64,000 bases of DNA from DASYKT01 sp035995185 (lineage in GTDB: Bacteria > Acidobacteriota > Blastocatellia > Pyrinomonadales > Pyrinomonadaceae): positions 33,209-97,208 of the forward strand of contig DASYKT010000014.1 of assembly GCA_035995185.1 (NCBI GenBank), written 5' to 3'. Positions 36,069 through 43,578 of this stretch are shown here, piece by piece. The notes below the pieces were generated by a model. The model saw nothing but the letters and a program-made list of their open reading frames with translations. It was not told the DNA's origin and did no database searches. Position 1 is the stretch's first letter, and every line of letters begins with the position of its first letter. A program made the position numbers and the translations under genes.

Positions 36069-36635
36069 TCAATATACCGGTGGTTTTTTAGTAAGGTAGG
36101 CAAAGGTTTTCAGCACGATCTTCACATCAGTGAAAAAACTCATATTCGCGGCGTATTCCCCGTCCCAGCGCGCTTTTTCGTTTTCGGGCATGCCGTCATA
36201 GGCGTTGACCTGGGCCAGGCCGGTCAGGCCGGGGGCGAGTTCGTCGGCGCCGACCTTGCGCCGCAGCACCAGCAGTTTTTCCTGCGAAGGAATGGCCGGG
36301 CGCGGGCCGACGATGCTCATATCGCCTTTTAAAATATTGATCAGCTGAGGCAGTTCGTCGATGTTCGTGCGGCGGATCAGCTTGCCGATACCGGTCACCG
36401 GCAGCGTTTTGGCCTTGGCCGAAGGCACGCTCGCGGTATTTACCGGCATCGAGCGAAATTTCAGAAAACTAAAGGTGCGGCCGCCCCTGCCGATACGCTC
36501 CTGCGTGAAAAATATCGCCCCGCGGTCTTCCAGATATATCCAGATCGCCACCACCAGCATCACCGGCGAAAGCAGTACGAGGGCGAGCAACGCCAGCACG
36601 ATGTCCAAGATCCTCTTTAAAACACTTCGGTACAT
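36069..36635 (-). CDS. Bacterial sugar phosphate transferase (WcaJ/PglC-like)
   Basis: A 188-residue monotopic or single-span membrane enzyme. The N-terminal hydrophobic segment (about 8-30, ILDIVLALLALVLLSPVML) precedes the catalytic domain, with the family motifs FFTQERIGRGGRTFSFLKFRSM, RRTNIDELPQLINILKGDMSIVGPRP and the PGLTGLAQVNAYDG block. It transfers a sugar phosphate from UDP-sugar to undecaprenyl phosphate, the first step in making exopolysaccharide, O-antigen or glycan chains. It is the small form without the N-terminal CoA-binding-like domain. It lies between a formyltransferase-like and a PIG-L deacetylase gene. Confidence 0.88.
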   Translation of the reverse strand: MYRSVLKRILDIVLALLALVLLSPVMLVVAIWIYLEDRGAIFFTQERIGRGGRTFSFLKFRSMPVNTASVPSAKAKTLPVTGIGKLIRRTNIDELPQLINILKGDMSIVGPRPAIPSQEKLLVLRRKVGADELAPGLTGLAQVNAYDGMPENEKARWDGEYAANMSFFTDVKIVLKTFAYLTKKPPVY

Positions 36636-36707
36636 TGATTTAAAAACTGAAGGGAGTTTTTATCGAGTAAATAGAATAGCGTTTTTGAATGAACGAAAGC
36701 AAGCCCT

Positions 36708-36877
36708 TGCGATTTTGGATTTGTGGTTTTGGATTTTGGATCGTTTTTTTAGTGCTGCTTCGTGTAATTTCGTGGTTCCAGTCTTAAAGCTGTTTTCTTC
36801 TACTTAAGGCTGAAACCACGAAATTACACCAAAACACACGAAATCTAATTCAAAATCGGCAATCAAAAATCTAAAAT
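36708..36877. repeat. Nested element: family H arms around family F arms
   Basis: The outer arms are GCGATTTTGGATTTGTGG...GGATTTTGGATC and the complementary ...CAAAATCGGCAATC...CTAAAATCGAC. The inner arms are TTCGTGTAATTTCGTGGTT and AACCACGAAATTACACC, around a TTAAAGC...CTTAAGGC centre. It lies between the PIG-L and sugar transferase genes. Confidence 0.85.
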
Positions 36878-36880
36878 CGA

Positions 36881-37564
36881 CTACTTTCTTCCCAGCGCGT
36901 GAAACGCGGTCTGAAAGGCTTCGGCGTAGCGCATGCCGGCCTGGCCGCCGCGATAGGCCGCGAGGCCCTTGAGGATCTCTTCGCTGCGCGGGTGCGGAAA
37001 ATCGCGCATCACACCCTGGTACGAACGCAGCGCCACCAGCTTTCTCTCCAGCAGCTCGGCGCCTATTTCATAAAAAGTATCGGCGCGAAATTCGCTGCCC
37101 GACGGAAATGTCCAATCGGTCGCCGAAAGTATCTCCATAAAATAGAGCGCGCGCAGCGGCTTTACGCCTATCCGGCGCTGAAACAACCGCACCGCCGCCT
37201 GGCAGGCCGACGATGTCTGTTTGTGATCGTCGTTGATGTCGTTTGGGTGATGAGTGAAAACTATCTCCGCCTGGGTTTGCTCGATGGCGGCTTCGATAAA
37301 CTGGACGAGTTCCAGGTGCGGCACGGAATTGAATTTTATATTTGGAAAGTTGCCCAGCACCGGCGGCTGAAAACCGAGCACCTTTTGCGCCTCGTTGGTA
37401 TTCGAGTGAAATGTGTCCACATCGGGACGATCCTGGCGCGCGTCGGCATCGCCGCTCAAAATGCAGCTGCGCACTTCTTCGCCCTGTGCGGCCAGCGCCG
37501 CCGCGGTCCCGCCGCAGCCGAGCACTTCATCATCCGGATGGGCAACTACTATTAAGATGGCCAT
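36881..37564 (-). CDS. PIG-L family zinc deacetylase
   Basis: A 227-residue protein from the ATG at 37564; an in-frame start at 37624 lies within a repeat and gives a non-family N-terminus. It begins with the hallmark AILIVVAHPDDEVLGCGGT (zinc ligands His, Asp, Asp). The third ligand region is FTHHPNDINDDHKQT. The family removes N-acetyl groups from GlcNAc-type sugars, including GlcNAc-malate in bacillithiol synthesis (BshB). Beside a sugar transferase it may instead modify a surface amino-sugar. The PDDEVLGCGGT start and size fit the LmbE/BshB group; the exact substrate is undecided. Confidence 0.82.
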   Translation of the reverse strand: MAILIVVAHPDDEVLGCGGTAAALAAQGEEVRSCILSGDADARQDRPDVDTFHSNTNEAQKVLGFQPPVLGNFPNIKFNSVPHLELVQFIEAAIEQTQAEIVFTHHPNDINDDHKQTSSACQAAVRLFQRRIGVKPLRALYFMEILSATDWTFPSGSEFRADTFYEIGAELLERKLVALRSYQGVMRDFPHPRSEEILKGLAAYRGGQAGMRYAEAFQTAFHALGRK

Positions 37565-37566
37565 AG

Positions 37567-37728
37567 TTTTCTTCGCGTGAATAGTGAATAGTGAATCGTA
37601 AATCGTGAATGGGCTTCTCGGCAAACCGGTTTCGTGTTTTGTGTGATTCGTGGCTAATTATTTATTAGATTTAACCACGAAATACACGAATCACACGAAA
37701 TCTATTCACGATTCACTATTTTCAATTC
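37567..37728. repeat. Nested element: GTGAATAG-word arms around family F arms
   Basis: The outer left arm is GTGAATAGTGAATAGTGAATCG; the outer right arm is CGATTCACTATTTTCAATTCAC. The inner arms are TTTCGTGTTTTGTGTGATTCGTGG and the complementary CCACGAAATACACGAATCACACGAAA. It lies between the DUF420 and PIG-L genes. Confidence 0.85.
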
Positions 37729-37729
37729 A

Positions 37730-38170
37730 CTAACGATAAATTTGGTACAACATTAAGTACACGATAACACCCGTGGCCGAAACATACAGCCACATTGGGT
37801 ATGTCCAGCGGGCGAGTCGCCGGTGCGAATCAAATTTCCCTTTTAACGCGTACCGCAGCGTAACCAGAATAAACGGAACTACCACTATAGCCAAAACCGT
37901 GTGGGTTCCCAAAATTACAAAATAGATCGGCCGCACGATCCCCTCGCCGGTAAACCTGGTCGGGCCTAAGCCAAAATGATAAGTGCGGATCGAATGATAA
38001 GTAATATAACAGGCGAGAAATAACGTCGAAGTCGTAAAGGCCGAGAGCATGCACACGCGATGTTTATGCACCCTCCCCAGTTTGATAAAAAGAAAACCGA
38101 ATAAAAGAAAAATTCCGCTCAGCGCGTTCAGCGATGCGTTGATATGCGGAAACCAGCCAATTAATTCCAA
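37730..38170 (-). CDS. DUF420 membrane protein, cytochrome oxidase-associated
   Basis: A 146-residue protein with four membrane helices (about 10-30, 42-60, 78-105, 122-142). Conserved histidines are in HINASLNALSG, KHRVCM, YHSIRTYHFG and SHRRLARWTYP, the pattern of DUF420 proteins (CtaM-like) coded beside haem-copper oxidases. The start is a TTG with a perfect AGGAGG 6 bases upstream; no ATG is usable. It probably helps oxidase assembly. It belongs to the - strand group with subunit III and CtaB, though a family A element separates it from the zinc-ribbon gene. Confidence 0.82.
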   Translation of the reverse strand: MELIGWFPHINASLNALSGIFLLFGFLFIKLGRVHKHRVCMLSAFTTSTLFLACYITYHSIRTYHFGLGPTRFTGEGIVRPIYFVILGTHTVLAIVVVPFILVTLRYALKGKFDSHRRLARWTYPMWLYVSATGVIVYLMLYQIYR

Positions 38171-38187
38171 ACTATTCCTCCTTACTT

Positions 38188-38358
38188 ATGGAGCGCGGGC
38201 ATCCTGCCTGCAACGAACGCTGCGCGTTCGGAAACTGTCAGTAGCGTCTGCGTTAGCAGATGCGTTAAAAGGCGTACGAAACGCACTTGCTAACGCAAGC
38301 GCTACTGACAATGAGCACGGCAAGCCGCGCTTTGCGGGGCAGGATGCCCGCGCTCCAT
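38188..38358. repeat. Family A palindromic element
   Basis: The outer arms are ATGGAGCGCGGGCATCCTGC and GCAGGATGCCCGCGCTCCAT. The middle has GTCAGTAGCGTCTGCGTTAGC and GCTAACGCAAGCGCTACTGAC plus a GAACGCTGCGCGTTC hairpin. It lies between the zinc-ribbon and DUF420 genes, ending 2 bases from the former's stop. Confidence 0.9.
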
Positions 38359-38359
38359 G

Positions 38360-38866
38360 CTATCTCAAAACTTTCGTTTTATTCTTATCGAGATCGCGGG
38401 TCGTTCCTTCGGTCACGCTGGGCACGGCACTCGACACCGGTTCAAAATCGTCACCGGGCTCAAGTTCCGCGGGATGGTCCGGCGCAGATTCCTTGCGCTT
38501 CGGTCCTCCGGTTCCCAGTGAGCGAAGCAGCGCCCGATCGAACCGTGCCGCCGCCGGTAAGGCCCCCATCGCCATGCTAAACATGCCGAGCAGCGCGATC
38601 AGAATCCCGGCCGATTTGGTGCCCCACACTCCCTGCCCGAGTACGACGATAGCGGGCCCGATAAAACTGAGCGCCAATCCGATGTATACAAGAGCGTAAA
38701 AGCGCTTGTCCGATCCCCTTCCGCTCTTTTTTTCCACCGCCACATCAGGTTCGTCGCCCTCGAGGTGGCTGCTCACTGCCCGCGCCACCGAATCGAGCTT
38801 CATCCCGCAGGCGCGGCAAAATTTCAGTTCCGATGAAGTTTTCCGGCCGCAATTTGGACAATGCAT
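38360..38866 (-). CDS. Zinc-ribbon membrane protein
   Basis: A 168-residue protein from the ATG at 38866 (AAGGA upstream). It starts with a CPNCG...CRACG zinc ribbon (residues 3-21). A charged stretch follows, then two membrane helices (about 58-78 and 84-105), and a polar, acidic C-terminal tail. Such zinc-ribbon/two-helix proteins are common in acidobacteria and have no known role. It sits between oxidase genes but may be an unrelated passenger. Confidence 0.7.
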   Translation of the reverse strand: MHCPNCGRKTSSELKFCRACGMKLDSVARAVSSHLEGDEPDVAVEKKSGRGSDKRFYALVYIGLALSFIGPAIVVLGQGVWGTKSAGILIALLGMFSMAMGALPAAARFDRALLRSLGTGGPKRKESAPDHPAELEPGDDFEPVSSAVPSVTEGTTRDLDKNKTKVLR

Positions 38867-38879
38867 AAAGTTCCTTACT

Positions 38880-39036
38880 ATGGAGCGCGGGCATCCTGCC
38901 CGCAAGCGCGGCCCGCCGCGCTAATGTCAGTAGCGTCTGCGTTAGCAGATGCGTCGTCCGAACGCGCCAGCCGTTCGAGGCAGAAACGCGACTGTTATGG
39001 AGCGTGCCTAAAAAAGGCAAATTACACGCTCCATAA
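38880..39036. repeat. Family A element with a secondary hairpin
   Basis: The left part is ATGGAGCGCGGGCATCCTGC, then GTCAGTAGCGTCTGCGTTAGC. The right part is rearranged: a 38-base hairpin ATGGAGCGTG...CACGCTCCAT (38997-39034) is itself flanked by the complementary GAGGCAGAAACGCGAC (38978) and GTCGCGTTTCTGCCT (39040-39054). It looks like a family A element whose right half was replaced by a new inverted repeat. Confidence 0.75.
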
Positions 39037-39056
39037 CTGTCGCGTTTCTGCCTGTA

Positions 39057-39809
39057 TCATTTCCAAAAACCCAGCAGCAAAAACAGGACGACCCACAGCC
39101 CGCCTAAAAAGTGCCAGAAGACGCTGCTCATCCCGGCGGCCGAGCGGCGTTTTTTCAGCTCGATCTCGCTCTGTGTCGGCTGCCAGCTTTTTAAGACCAC
39201 ATAGCCGAGCGCCGCCATCCCGCCCACGACGTGCGCAGCGTGCGCCGCCGTCAGAATGTAGAAAAATCCCGCATAAGGATTGCCCGTCATATAGACGCCG
39301 CGGGCGACGAGTTCGAGCCAGGCAATGACCTGCGACGCGATAAAGACCGCGCCCAGCCCGGTCGTGACGAGAAACCAATGGAGCGCCCCCATCTGCCGGC
39401 CGGAGAAAAGATTATTTTTGCCGAATTCGTAGGTGATGCTGCTGATGATGATGATGGCGGTCGAGATCCAAAGCTGGAAAGGAAGGTCGAAGGGCCGCCA
39501 CTCGAGCTGCGGGTTTGACGCGAGCATGATGTAGGCTGCCGAAAGCCCGGCGAACGTCATAAAAGCGACGGCCACCATAAACCAGATGCTGATGCGGTAT
39601 TTTTGCGCGGAAGATTCGGCTTTGCGTTCTTCGGATTCGGGCGGATCGCCGCCGTTGTCATCTCCGCGATCGCCGCCACCGCCGCCCCTGCGGCCTTTAT
39701 TGCCGCCGCCGTTTGAACCGTTACCCCCGCCCGTGCGTCGAGATGAACGAGGTTTCTTTTCCTCGACCTCTTCTTCGGGCGGTTCGATGGTTCCGACTTT
39801 CACTTCCAT
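39057..39809 (-). CDS. coxC: Cytochrome c oxidase subunit III
   Basis: A 250-residue membrane protein. An unusual hydrophilic, glycine/arginine-rich N-terminal tail (about residues 1-65, GGGNGSNGGGNKGRRGGGGG) precedes five membrane helices (about 75-98, 108-128, 140-165, 188-208, 225-247). Subunit III motifs include LHWFLVTTGLGAVFIASQ and the ending SVFWHFLGGLWVVLFLLLGFW. It belongs to the haem-copper oxidase that reduces oxygen. Subunits I and II are not in the window. It is transcribed with CtaB (upstream) and the zinc-ribbon gene. The long tail is absent from typical subunit III proteins. Confidence 0.85.
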   Translation of the reverse strand: MEVKVGTIEPPEEEVEEKKPRSSRRTGGGNGSNGGGNKGRRGGGGGDRGDDNGGDPPESEERKAESSAQKYRISIWFMVAVAFMTFAGLSAAYIMLASNPQLEWRPFDLPFQLWISTAIIIISSITYEFGKNNLFSGRQMGALHWFLVTTGLGAVFIASQVIAWLELVARGVYMTGNPYAGFFYILTAAHAAHVVGGMAALGYVVLKSWQPTQSEIELKKRRSAAGMSSVFWHFLGGLWVVLFLLLGFWK

Positions 39810-39816
39810 GTTCTTC

Positions 39817-39915
39817 GTATCGCCGCCGTCCCGGCGGCTGTCCTGACGGCGTCCCGCCGTCAGTTTTGGCGCGGGCGGGACGCCCGCACGACAGCCAGCG
39901 AGACGCTGGCGCTAC
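39817..39915. repeat. Family G element directly before the subunit III start
   Basis: Hairpins CCGCCGTCCCGGCGG, GACGGCGTCCCGCCGTC, GGGCGGGACGCCC and GCCAGCGAGACGCTGGC lie in series and end GGCGCTAC. Its edge is 8 bases from the ATG of the subunit III gene, so it occupies the place where the ribosome site should be. Confidence 0.85.
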
Positions 39916-39917
39916 TT

Positions 39918-40826
39918 TTATTTGCTATTGATCACCATCAGGAAAAATATCAGCGGCAGGTACATCACCGAGGTCATCAGCAATTTACGCGAAGCCTCGG
40001 GAGTTTTTTCCCGCGCCGCTTTTATTCCCGCGTACAAAAACCAAAGCCCGAGCACGATCGCGCCGATAAAATAAATTATCCCCGACGTGCCGGTAAAATA
40101 CGGGATAACGCTGACGGGCAATATCACCAGGTTAAAGAACACTATCTGAAACGCCGTGTTCTTCCCTTCTTTTTCCACCACCGGCAGCATCCGGATGCCG
40201 GCGGCGCGGTATTGTTCCTTGTACATATTGGCGATCGCCAAAAAGTGGGGAAATTGCCAGATAAAGAGGATCCAAAATAGAACGAGCGCTTCGACGGTGA
40301 TGTTATTTGCGGCGGAGGTCCAACCCATCAGCGGCGGCATCGCGCCCGGGATCGCGCCCACCGCGGTAGAGATCGGCGTGCGCGTTTTCATCGGCGTGTA
40401 CATCAGCACATAGCCGACGATCACGGTCAAGCCCAAACCGGCCGTCAGCAAATTTACCGCCAGCGCCAGGTAGATTTCCGCCGCGACGGTTATCGCCAGG
40501 GCAAATATCAAAGCTTCCGTGGCGCTTAATTTTCCGATGGGCAGCGGGCGCTTCGCCGTGCGCTCCATCAGTTTGTCGAGGTCGCGTTCCCAATATTGAT
40601 TGAGCGCCGCCACGCCAAATGCCAGCAGCGTGATGCCGATCATCGAATTCAGGAACAGGACGAAGTTGAACGGGGCTTTTAAAGTATTGGCGCCGAGATA
40701 AAACCCGGCCGCCGAAGTCAGCACCAGCATTACCGCAATGCGCGGTTTGGTGAGCTCCATAAAAGCGCCCAGCTTTTTACCTAATGTTAAGGGTTTTTCG
40801 GCTATCTCAGCCGATATCATTTCCAT
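39918..40826 (-). CDS. ctaB: Protoheme IX farnesyltransferase
   Basis: A 302-residue membrane prenyltransferase of the UbiA family that makes haem O from haem B for the oxidase. It begins with the family-typical GAFMELTKPRIAVMLVLTSAAG. The aspartate-rich substrate motif ALNQYWERDLDKLMERTAKRPLP is at about residues 75-97, and the second loop (PMKTRTPISTAVGAIPGAMPPLMGW) follows. About nine hydrophobic helices are visible. It is first of the - strand oxidase group. A second ATG six bases later is a possible start. Confidence 0.92.
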   Translation of the reverse strand: MEMISAEIAEKPLTLGKKLGAFMELTKPRIAVMLVLTSAAGFYLGANTLKAPFNFVLFLNSMIGITLLAFGVAALNQYWERDLDKLMERTAKRPLPIGKLSATEALIFALAITVAAEIYLALAVNLLTAGLGLTVIVGYVLMYTPMKTRTPISTAVGAIPGAMPPLMGWTSAANNITVEALVLFWILFIWQFPHFLAIANMYKEQYRAAGIRMLPVVEKEGKNTAFQIVFFNLVILPVSVIPYFTGTSGIIYFIGAIVLGLWFLYAGIKAAREKTPEASRKLLMTSVMYLPLIFFLMVINSK

Positions 40827-40837
40827 GGTTCTCTAAT

Positions 40838-40945
40838 GAATAATTCCTGGTGAATAATGATTAATGAATGATCGGTTGTTGGCTGTCCATCACTGTTCCC
40901 TATCCACTATTCACTATTAATTACTAATCATTATCCATTAAAGAT
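40838..40945. repeat. GTGAATAATG-word inverted repeat
   Basis: The left arm is GAATAATTCCTGGTGAATAATGATTAATGAATGATCGG. The right arm is the complementary CTATTCACTATTAATTACTAATCATTATCCATT. It is the same kind of arm as at 6668 and 37567 but with a short centre and no insert. Confidence 0.7.
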
Positions 40946-41056
40946 CGATTATTTTCCACCGGTGGCAGGCGAATACGGCTTGATAATTACAGTAGAAAAA
41001 CTAATTTGGCGGGGCCGAAATGGCGTTGTCCCTATAATAAAACGGATGACCATCGC

Positions 41057-41225
41057 GATGAGGTCAGAACCGGGAACGGTAGTGACCGGGTTCCTGTTTA
41101 GTGTATTTAGTGTGCTTCGTGGTTAAGCTTTAATTTCATTATGCTGGACAACTCAGAGTTTAACCACTAAACACACCAAACGCACGAAAGTAAACCCGGT
41201 CGCTACTGCTCCCGGTTCTGACCCT
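41057..41225. repeat. Nested element: family C arms around family F arms
   Basis: The outer arms are ATGAGGTCAGAACCGGGAAC (41058) and CTCCCGGTTCTGACC (41208). Just inside are GGTAGTGACCGGGTT and AACCCGGTCGCTACTG. The inner arms are TTAGTGTGCTTCGTGGTTAA and TTTAACCACTAAACACACC. No gene is seen in the rest of this 690-base gap, except a family H element before 41516. Confidence 0.9.
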
Positions 41226-41391
41226 ATTTGCTATATTCAAATCAACCTATATTCAAATCAATGCGCAAATCCCGATTACCTCGAATCTCTTAACGACTAA
41301 ATTTTCCGGCTGAGTTATGCTTTCAGGTGGCCTGAGGTCGGAAAAAAGAGCGGCAGGTACCTGAATTTCCCGATCTCAATGTTCTTTTTTA

Positions 41392-41514
41392 ATTTAGTCT
41401 GTGGATTTGTGAATTTTACGGGATTTCTGTTCCAAAAGTGTTCCAGTGTTCCATTCGGACTCGCCCGGAACAGTGGAACAACCCAAAAAATCCGAAATCA
41501 CAAATCCAAAATCC
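41392..41514. repeat. Family H arms around a GTTCCA inverted repeat
   Basis: The outer arms are AGTCTGTGGATTTGTGA...CGGGATTT and AAATCCGAAATCACAAATCC. The inner pair is GTTCCAGTGTTCCATTC and GGAACAGTGGAAC. The centre differs from the family F inserts at 34861 and 36708, showing that the same outer arms carry different inserts. Confidence 0.7.
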
Positions 41515-41515
41515 A

Positions 41516-42322
41516 CTAGCGCTTCGGTTTGATGCCGATCGATTTATCGAGGACGACCGGCCCAACGGAGACGATCGGCCCGGTCTTCGGCCCGCCGGTG
41601 GTGCCTGCCCCGAGCGAAGCGATCAGGCGGTCGCGCCCTTCGGGTTTTACGGGGATCTCCTGTTTTCTCTGCATGATCTCCAGTATCAGCGCCAGCGCAT
41701 AGTCACACACGCGATAGTTATACTTTTTATACTCGGCGACCTCTTCCGAACCCCAGACGGGCGCGTCGTGCTTGTCCGCCAGCAATTTTGCCAAACCGGG
41801 CAGCGCCGGCTTGCCGCTTTCGACGATGGCTTTCGCGGCGTCTTCCCAGTAAAGATGCGGCAGGCCCCAGGTATTGAAGTATTTTGAATTGGCCAGCGCG
41901 TCGATCAGGATCGGTATTCTTACCTTCTCCGTTATTTTCGCGTACTCGTCGCGGTTGGCCTTGCGCACCGCCATCAGCGCCAGAAATGAACTGCGGTTGG
42001 AAGCTTTGATGAACGCCGCCAGTTCCTTGCCCGCCCCGGCGCCGCGTTTTACTATTTCGCGATACGCGAGCGAGTTAAACGGCTCGATGTCTTTGTTAGA
42101 GTCGGTTTCGAGCCTTTTCGCCAGTTCGCCGACGGGCATTCCCTGGTATTCGGCTTCGACCGTCCGTCTTTTATCCTCGGCGACCTGTAATTTCTCCAAC
42201 TGCGGTTTCGCTTCGGGCGGGGGCGACGCCTGTACTCCCGGAGCGGCTTTTTTCGAGCAGGATAACGACAGCAAACAGCCGGCTGTGATCGCAATTGATA
42301 TGAAGAGATATTTTATTTTCAT
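41516..42322 (-). CDS. Lipoprotein, function unknown
   Basis: A 268-residue protein from the ATG at 42322 (AGGATC upstream). It has a lipoprotein signal: hydrophobic stretch and lipobox LLSLSC with the modified cysteine near residue 18. A proline-rich linker follows, then a helical, HEAT-like region (AAFIKASNRSSFLALMAVRK...). It is not recognised; its repeats of paired helices suggest a scaffold. It lies 22 bases after the neighbouring lipoprotein gene, probably the same transcript. Confidence 0.7.
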   Translation of the reverse strand: MKIKYLFISIAITAGCLLSLSCSKKAAPGVQASPPPEAKPQLEKLQVAEDKRRTVEAEYQGMPVGELAKRLETDSNKDIEPFNSLAYREIVKRGAGAGKELAAFIKASNRSSFLALMAVRKANRDEYAKITEKVRIPILIDALANSKYFNTWGLPHLYWEDAAKAIVESGKPALPGLAKLLADKHDAPVWGSEEVAEYKKYNYRVCDYALALILEIMQRKQEIPVKPEGRDRLIASLGAGTTGGPKTGPIVSVGPVVLDKSIGIKPKR

Positions 42323-42344
42323 TTTGATCCTCGTTTCTCCTGGC

Positions 42345-43037
42345 TTATGGCAAGCGGGTGAATGCCGGAAATGTATTTTTGCCCAGCGTCGGCGCCTGTA
42401 TGTTCCATTCATCGACCGCCCTGTCGACCTCGCCGTCGTGGTCTTCCCAGGCGATGCCGTGGATCGGATCGTTCACCACGCCCGAAGGATCGACCACCCA
42501 GCTCCAGAAGTAATAGCCCAGCAATTTGTTTTCACAGCCTGAGCCATTTTGGATGCAGACCGGCACGCTGACCGCTTGCCACCAAATATCTATCCACGGT
42601 TCCGATTCGCCGCGGCTCGGCGCGTCAAATAAGATGGCCGGATCGTTCTCCGAACCCGGGTCGAGCGTCGAGGCAAAAGTGCCGTCATCGTTGCGGCCGT
42701 AGTATCCCCACTTTTTGCCTTCCAGCCGGTCGATATACCAGCCGTTATCGTTGGCGCGTTCCTCTTTTTCCGATGAAGGATATATATAAGTGCTGTCTTC
42801 CATATCGACGGTGCGGACGATCTGGATATATGCGACCGTGTTGCAGCTGCAGCCTGAACCGCAATCAGCCGGGTTAAAATCGTAGCTGAGATTCATATCC
42901 AGCCCGTTGACGGACGATGTGTCCACCTTGCTTCCGGTAAAGGTAAAGATCCCGCAGCTTGGTATTCGCGTGCAGAAACTGCTGCAGCCGGCCATGCTCA
43001 GCACCAAAAATAGTGCCAGCCAATGTTTTATTCGCAT
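42345..43037 (-). CDS. Lipoprotein, function unknown
   Basis: A 230-residue protein with a lipobox signal (LALFLVLSMAGC, cysteine about residue 18) and a GGGAGG ribosome site. The mature part is rich in cysteine (CTRIPSC, CGSGCSC) and tryptophan/aspartate (WYIDRLEGKKWGYYGRNDDG). No known family. It is followed by the second lipoprotein gene on the same strand. It is probably an outer-membrane-attached surface protein. Confidence 0.7.
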   Translation of the reverse strand: MRIKHWLALFLVLSMAGCSSFCTRIPSCGIFTFTGSKVDTSSVNGLDMNLSYDFNPADCGSGCSCNTVAYIQIVRTVDMEDSTYIYPSSEKEERANDNGWYIDRLEGKKWGYYGRNDDGTFASTLDPGSENDPAILFDAPSRGESEPWIDIWWQAVSVPVCIQNGSGCENKLLGYYFWSWVVDPSGVVNDPIHGIAWEDHDGEVDRAVDEWNIQAPTLGKNTFPAFTRLP

Positions 43038-43307
43038 ATATAAAACCTCCCAAATTCTGGTTTGCCCAAGAATATTTGCCCAAGAATATTTGGTTGAGAC
43101 TTTTTAAGCGAAACCCCGCGTGCGGCAGCAATCTGCCCGGTAAGATAGTTCTAATATCTGAAATTGCGTTTAGACATTTAGGGAGTCCGCGCTCTAGCTT
43201 CTCGTGACAAAGGTAAGACGAAGGAATGATCTGATTTTTGCCAAGCGCCTCTACTTACCATAAAAACACTAGCCGCAAAAATCGCTAAGTAATTTGCCAA
43301 TAGGAAA

Positions 43308-43474
43308 TGAAGTCAGAACCGGGAGCTCCATCTGTTGCCGTAACCGTGTGGTTTCTTGTCAGTACCGGGAACGTAGTGACCGGCTCTGAGCGAAGCGAAT
43401 TGTTCACACATTGACACGTCTGCGCAAACGATAAAATCAGCCGGTCACTACGTTCCCGGTACTGACCTCGTAGC
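43308..43474. repeat. Family C element (ACGTAGTGACCGGCT)
   Basis: CCGGGAACGTAGTGACCGGC (43364) and GCCGGTCACTACGTTCCCGG (43439) are exact reverse complements. A further left GAAGTCAGAACCGGG piece lies at 43309. The central 55 bases are nearly the same as in the copy at 54241-54355. It is the only recognised content of the 540-base gap before the ResB gene. Confidence 0.9.
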
Positions 43475-43578
43475 AGTTGAGGTTCAAAATCCCTTGATAT
43501 TTACAGTAGTAAAACTAATTTTATTCGAGATGACAAAGCAATTTAGCTAAGATATTATAAAGGCTCGAAATAAACTCA

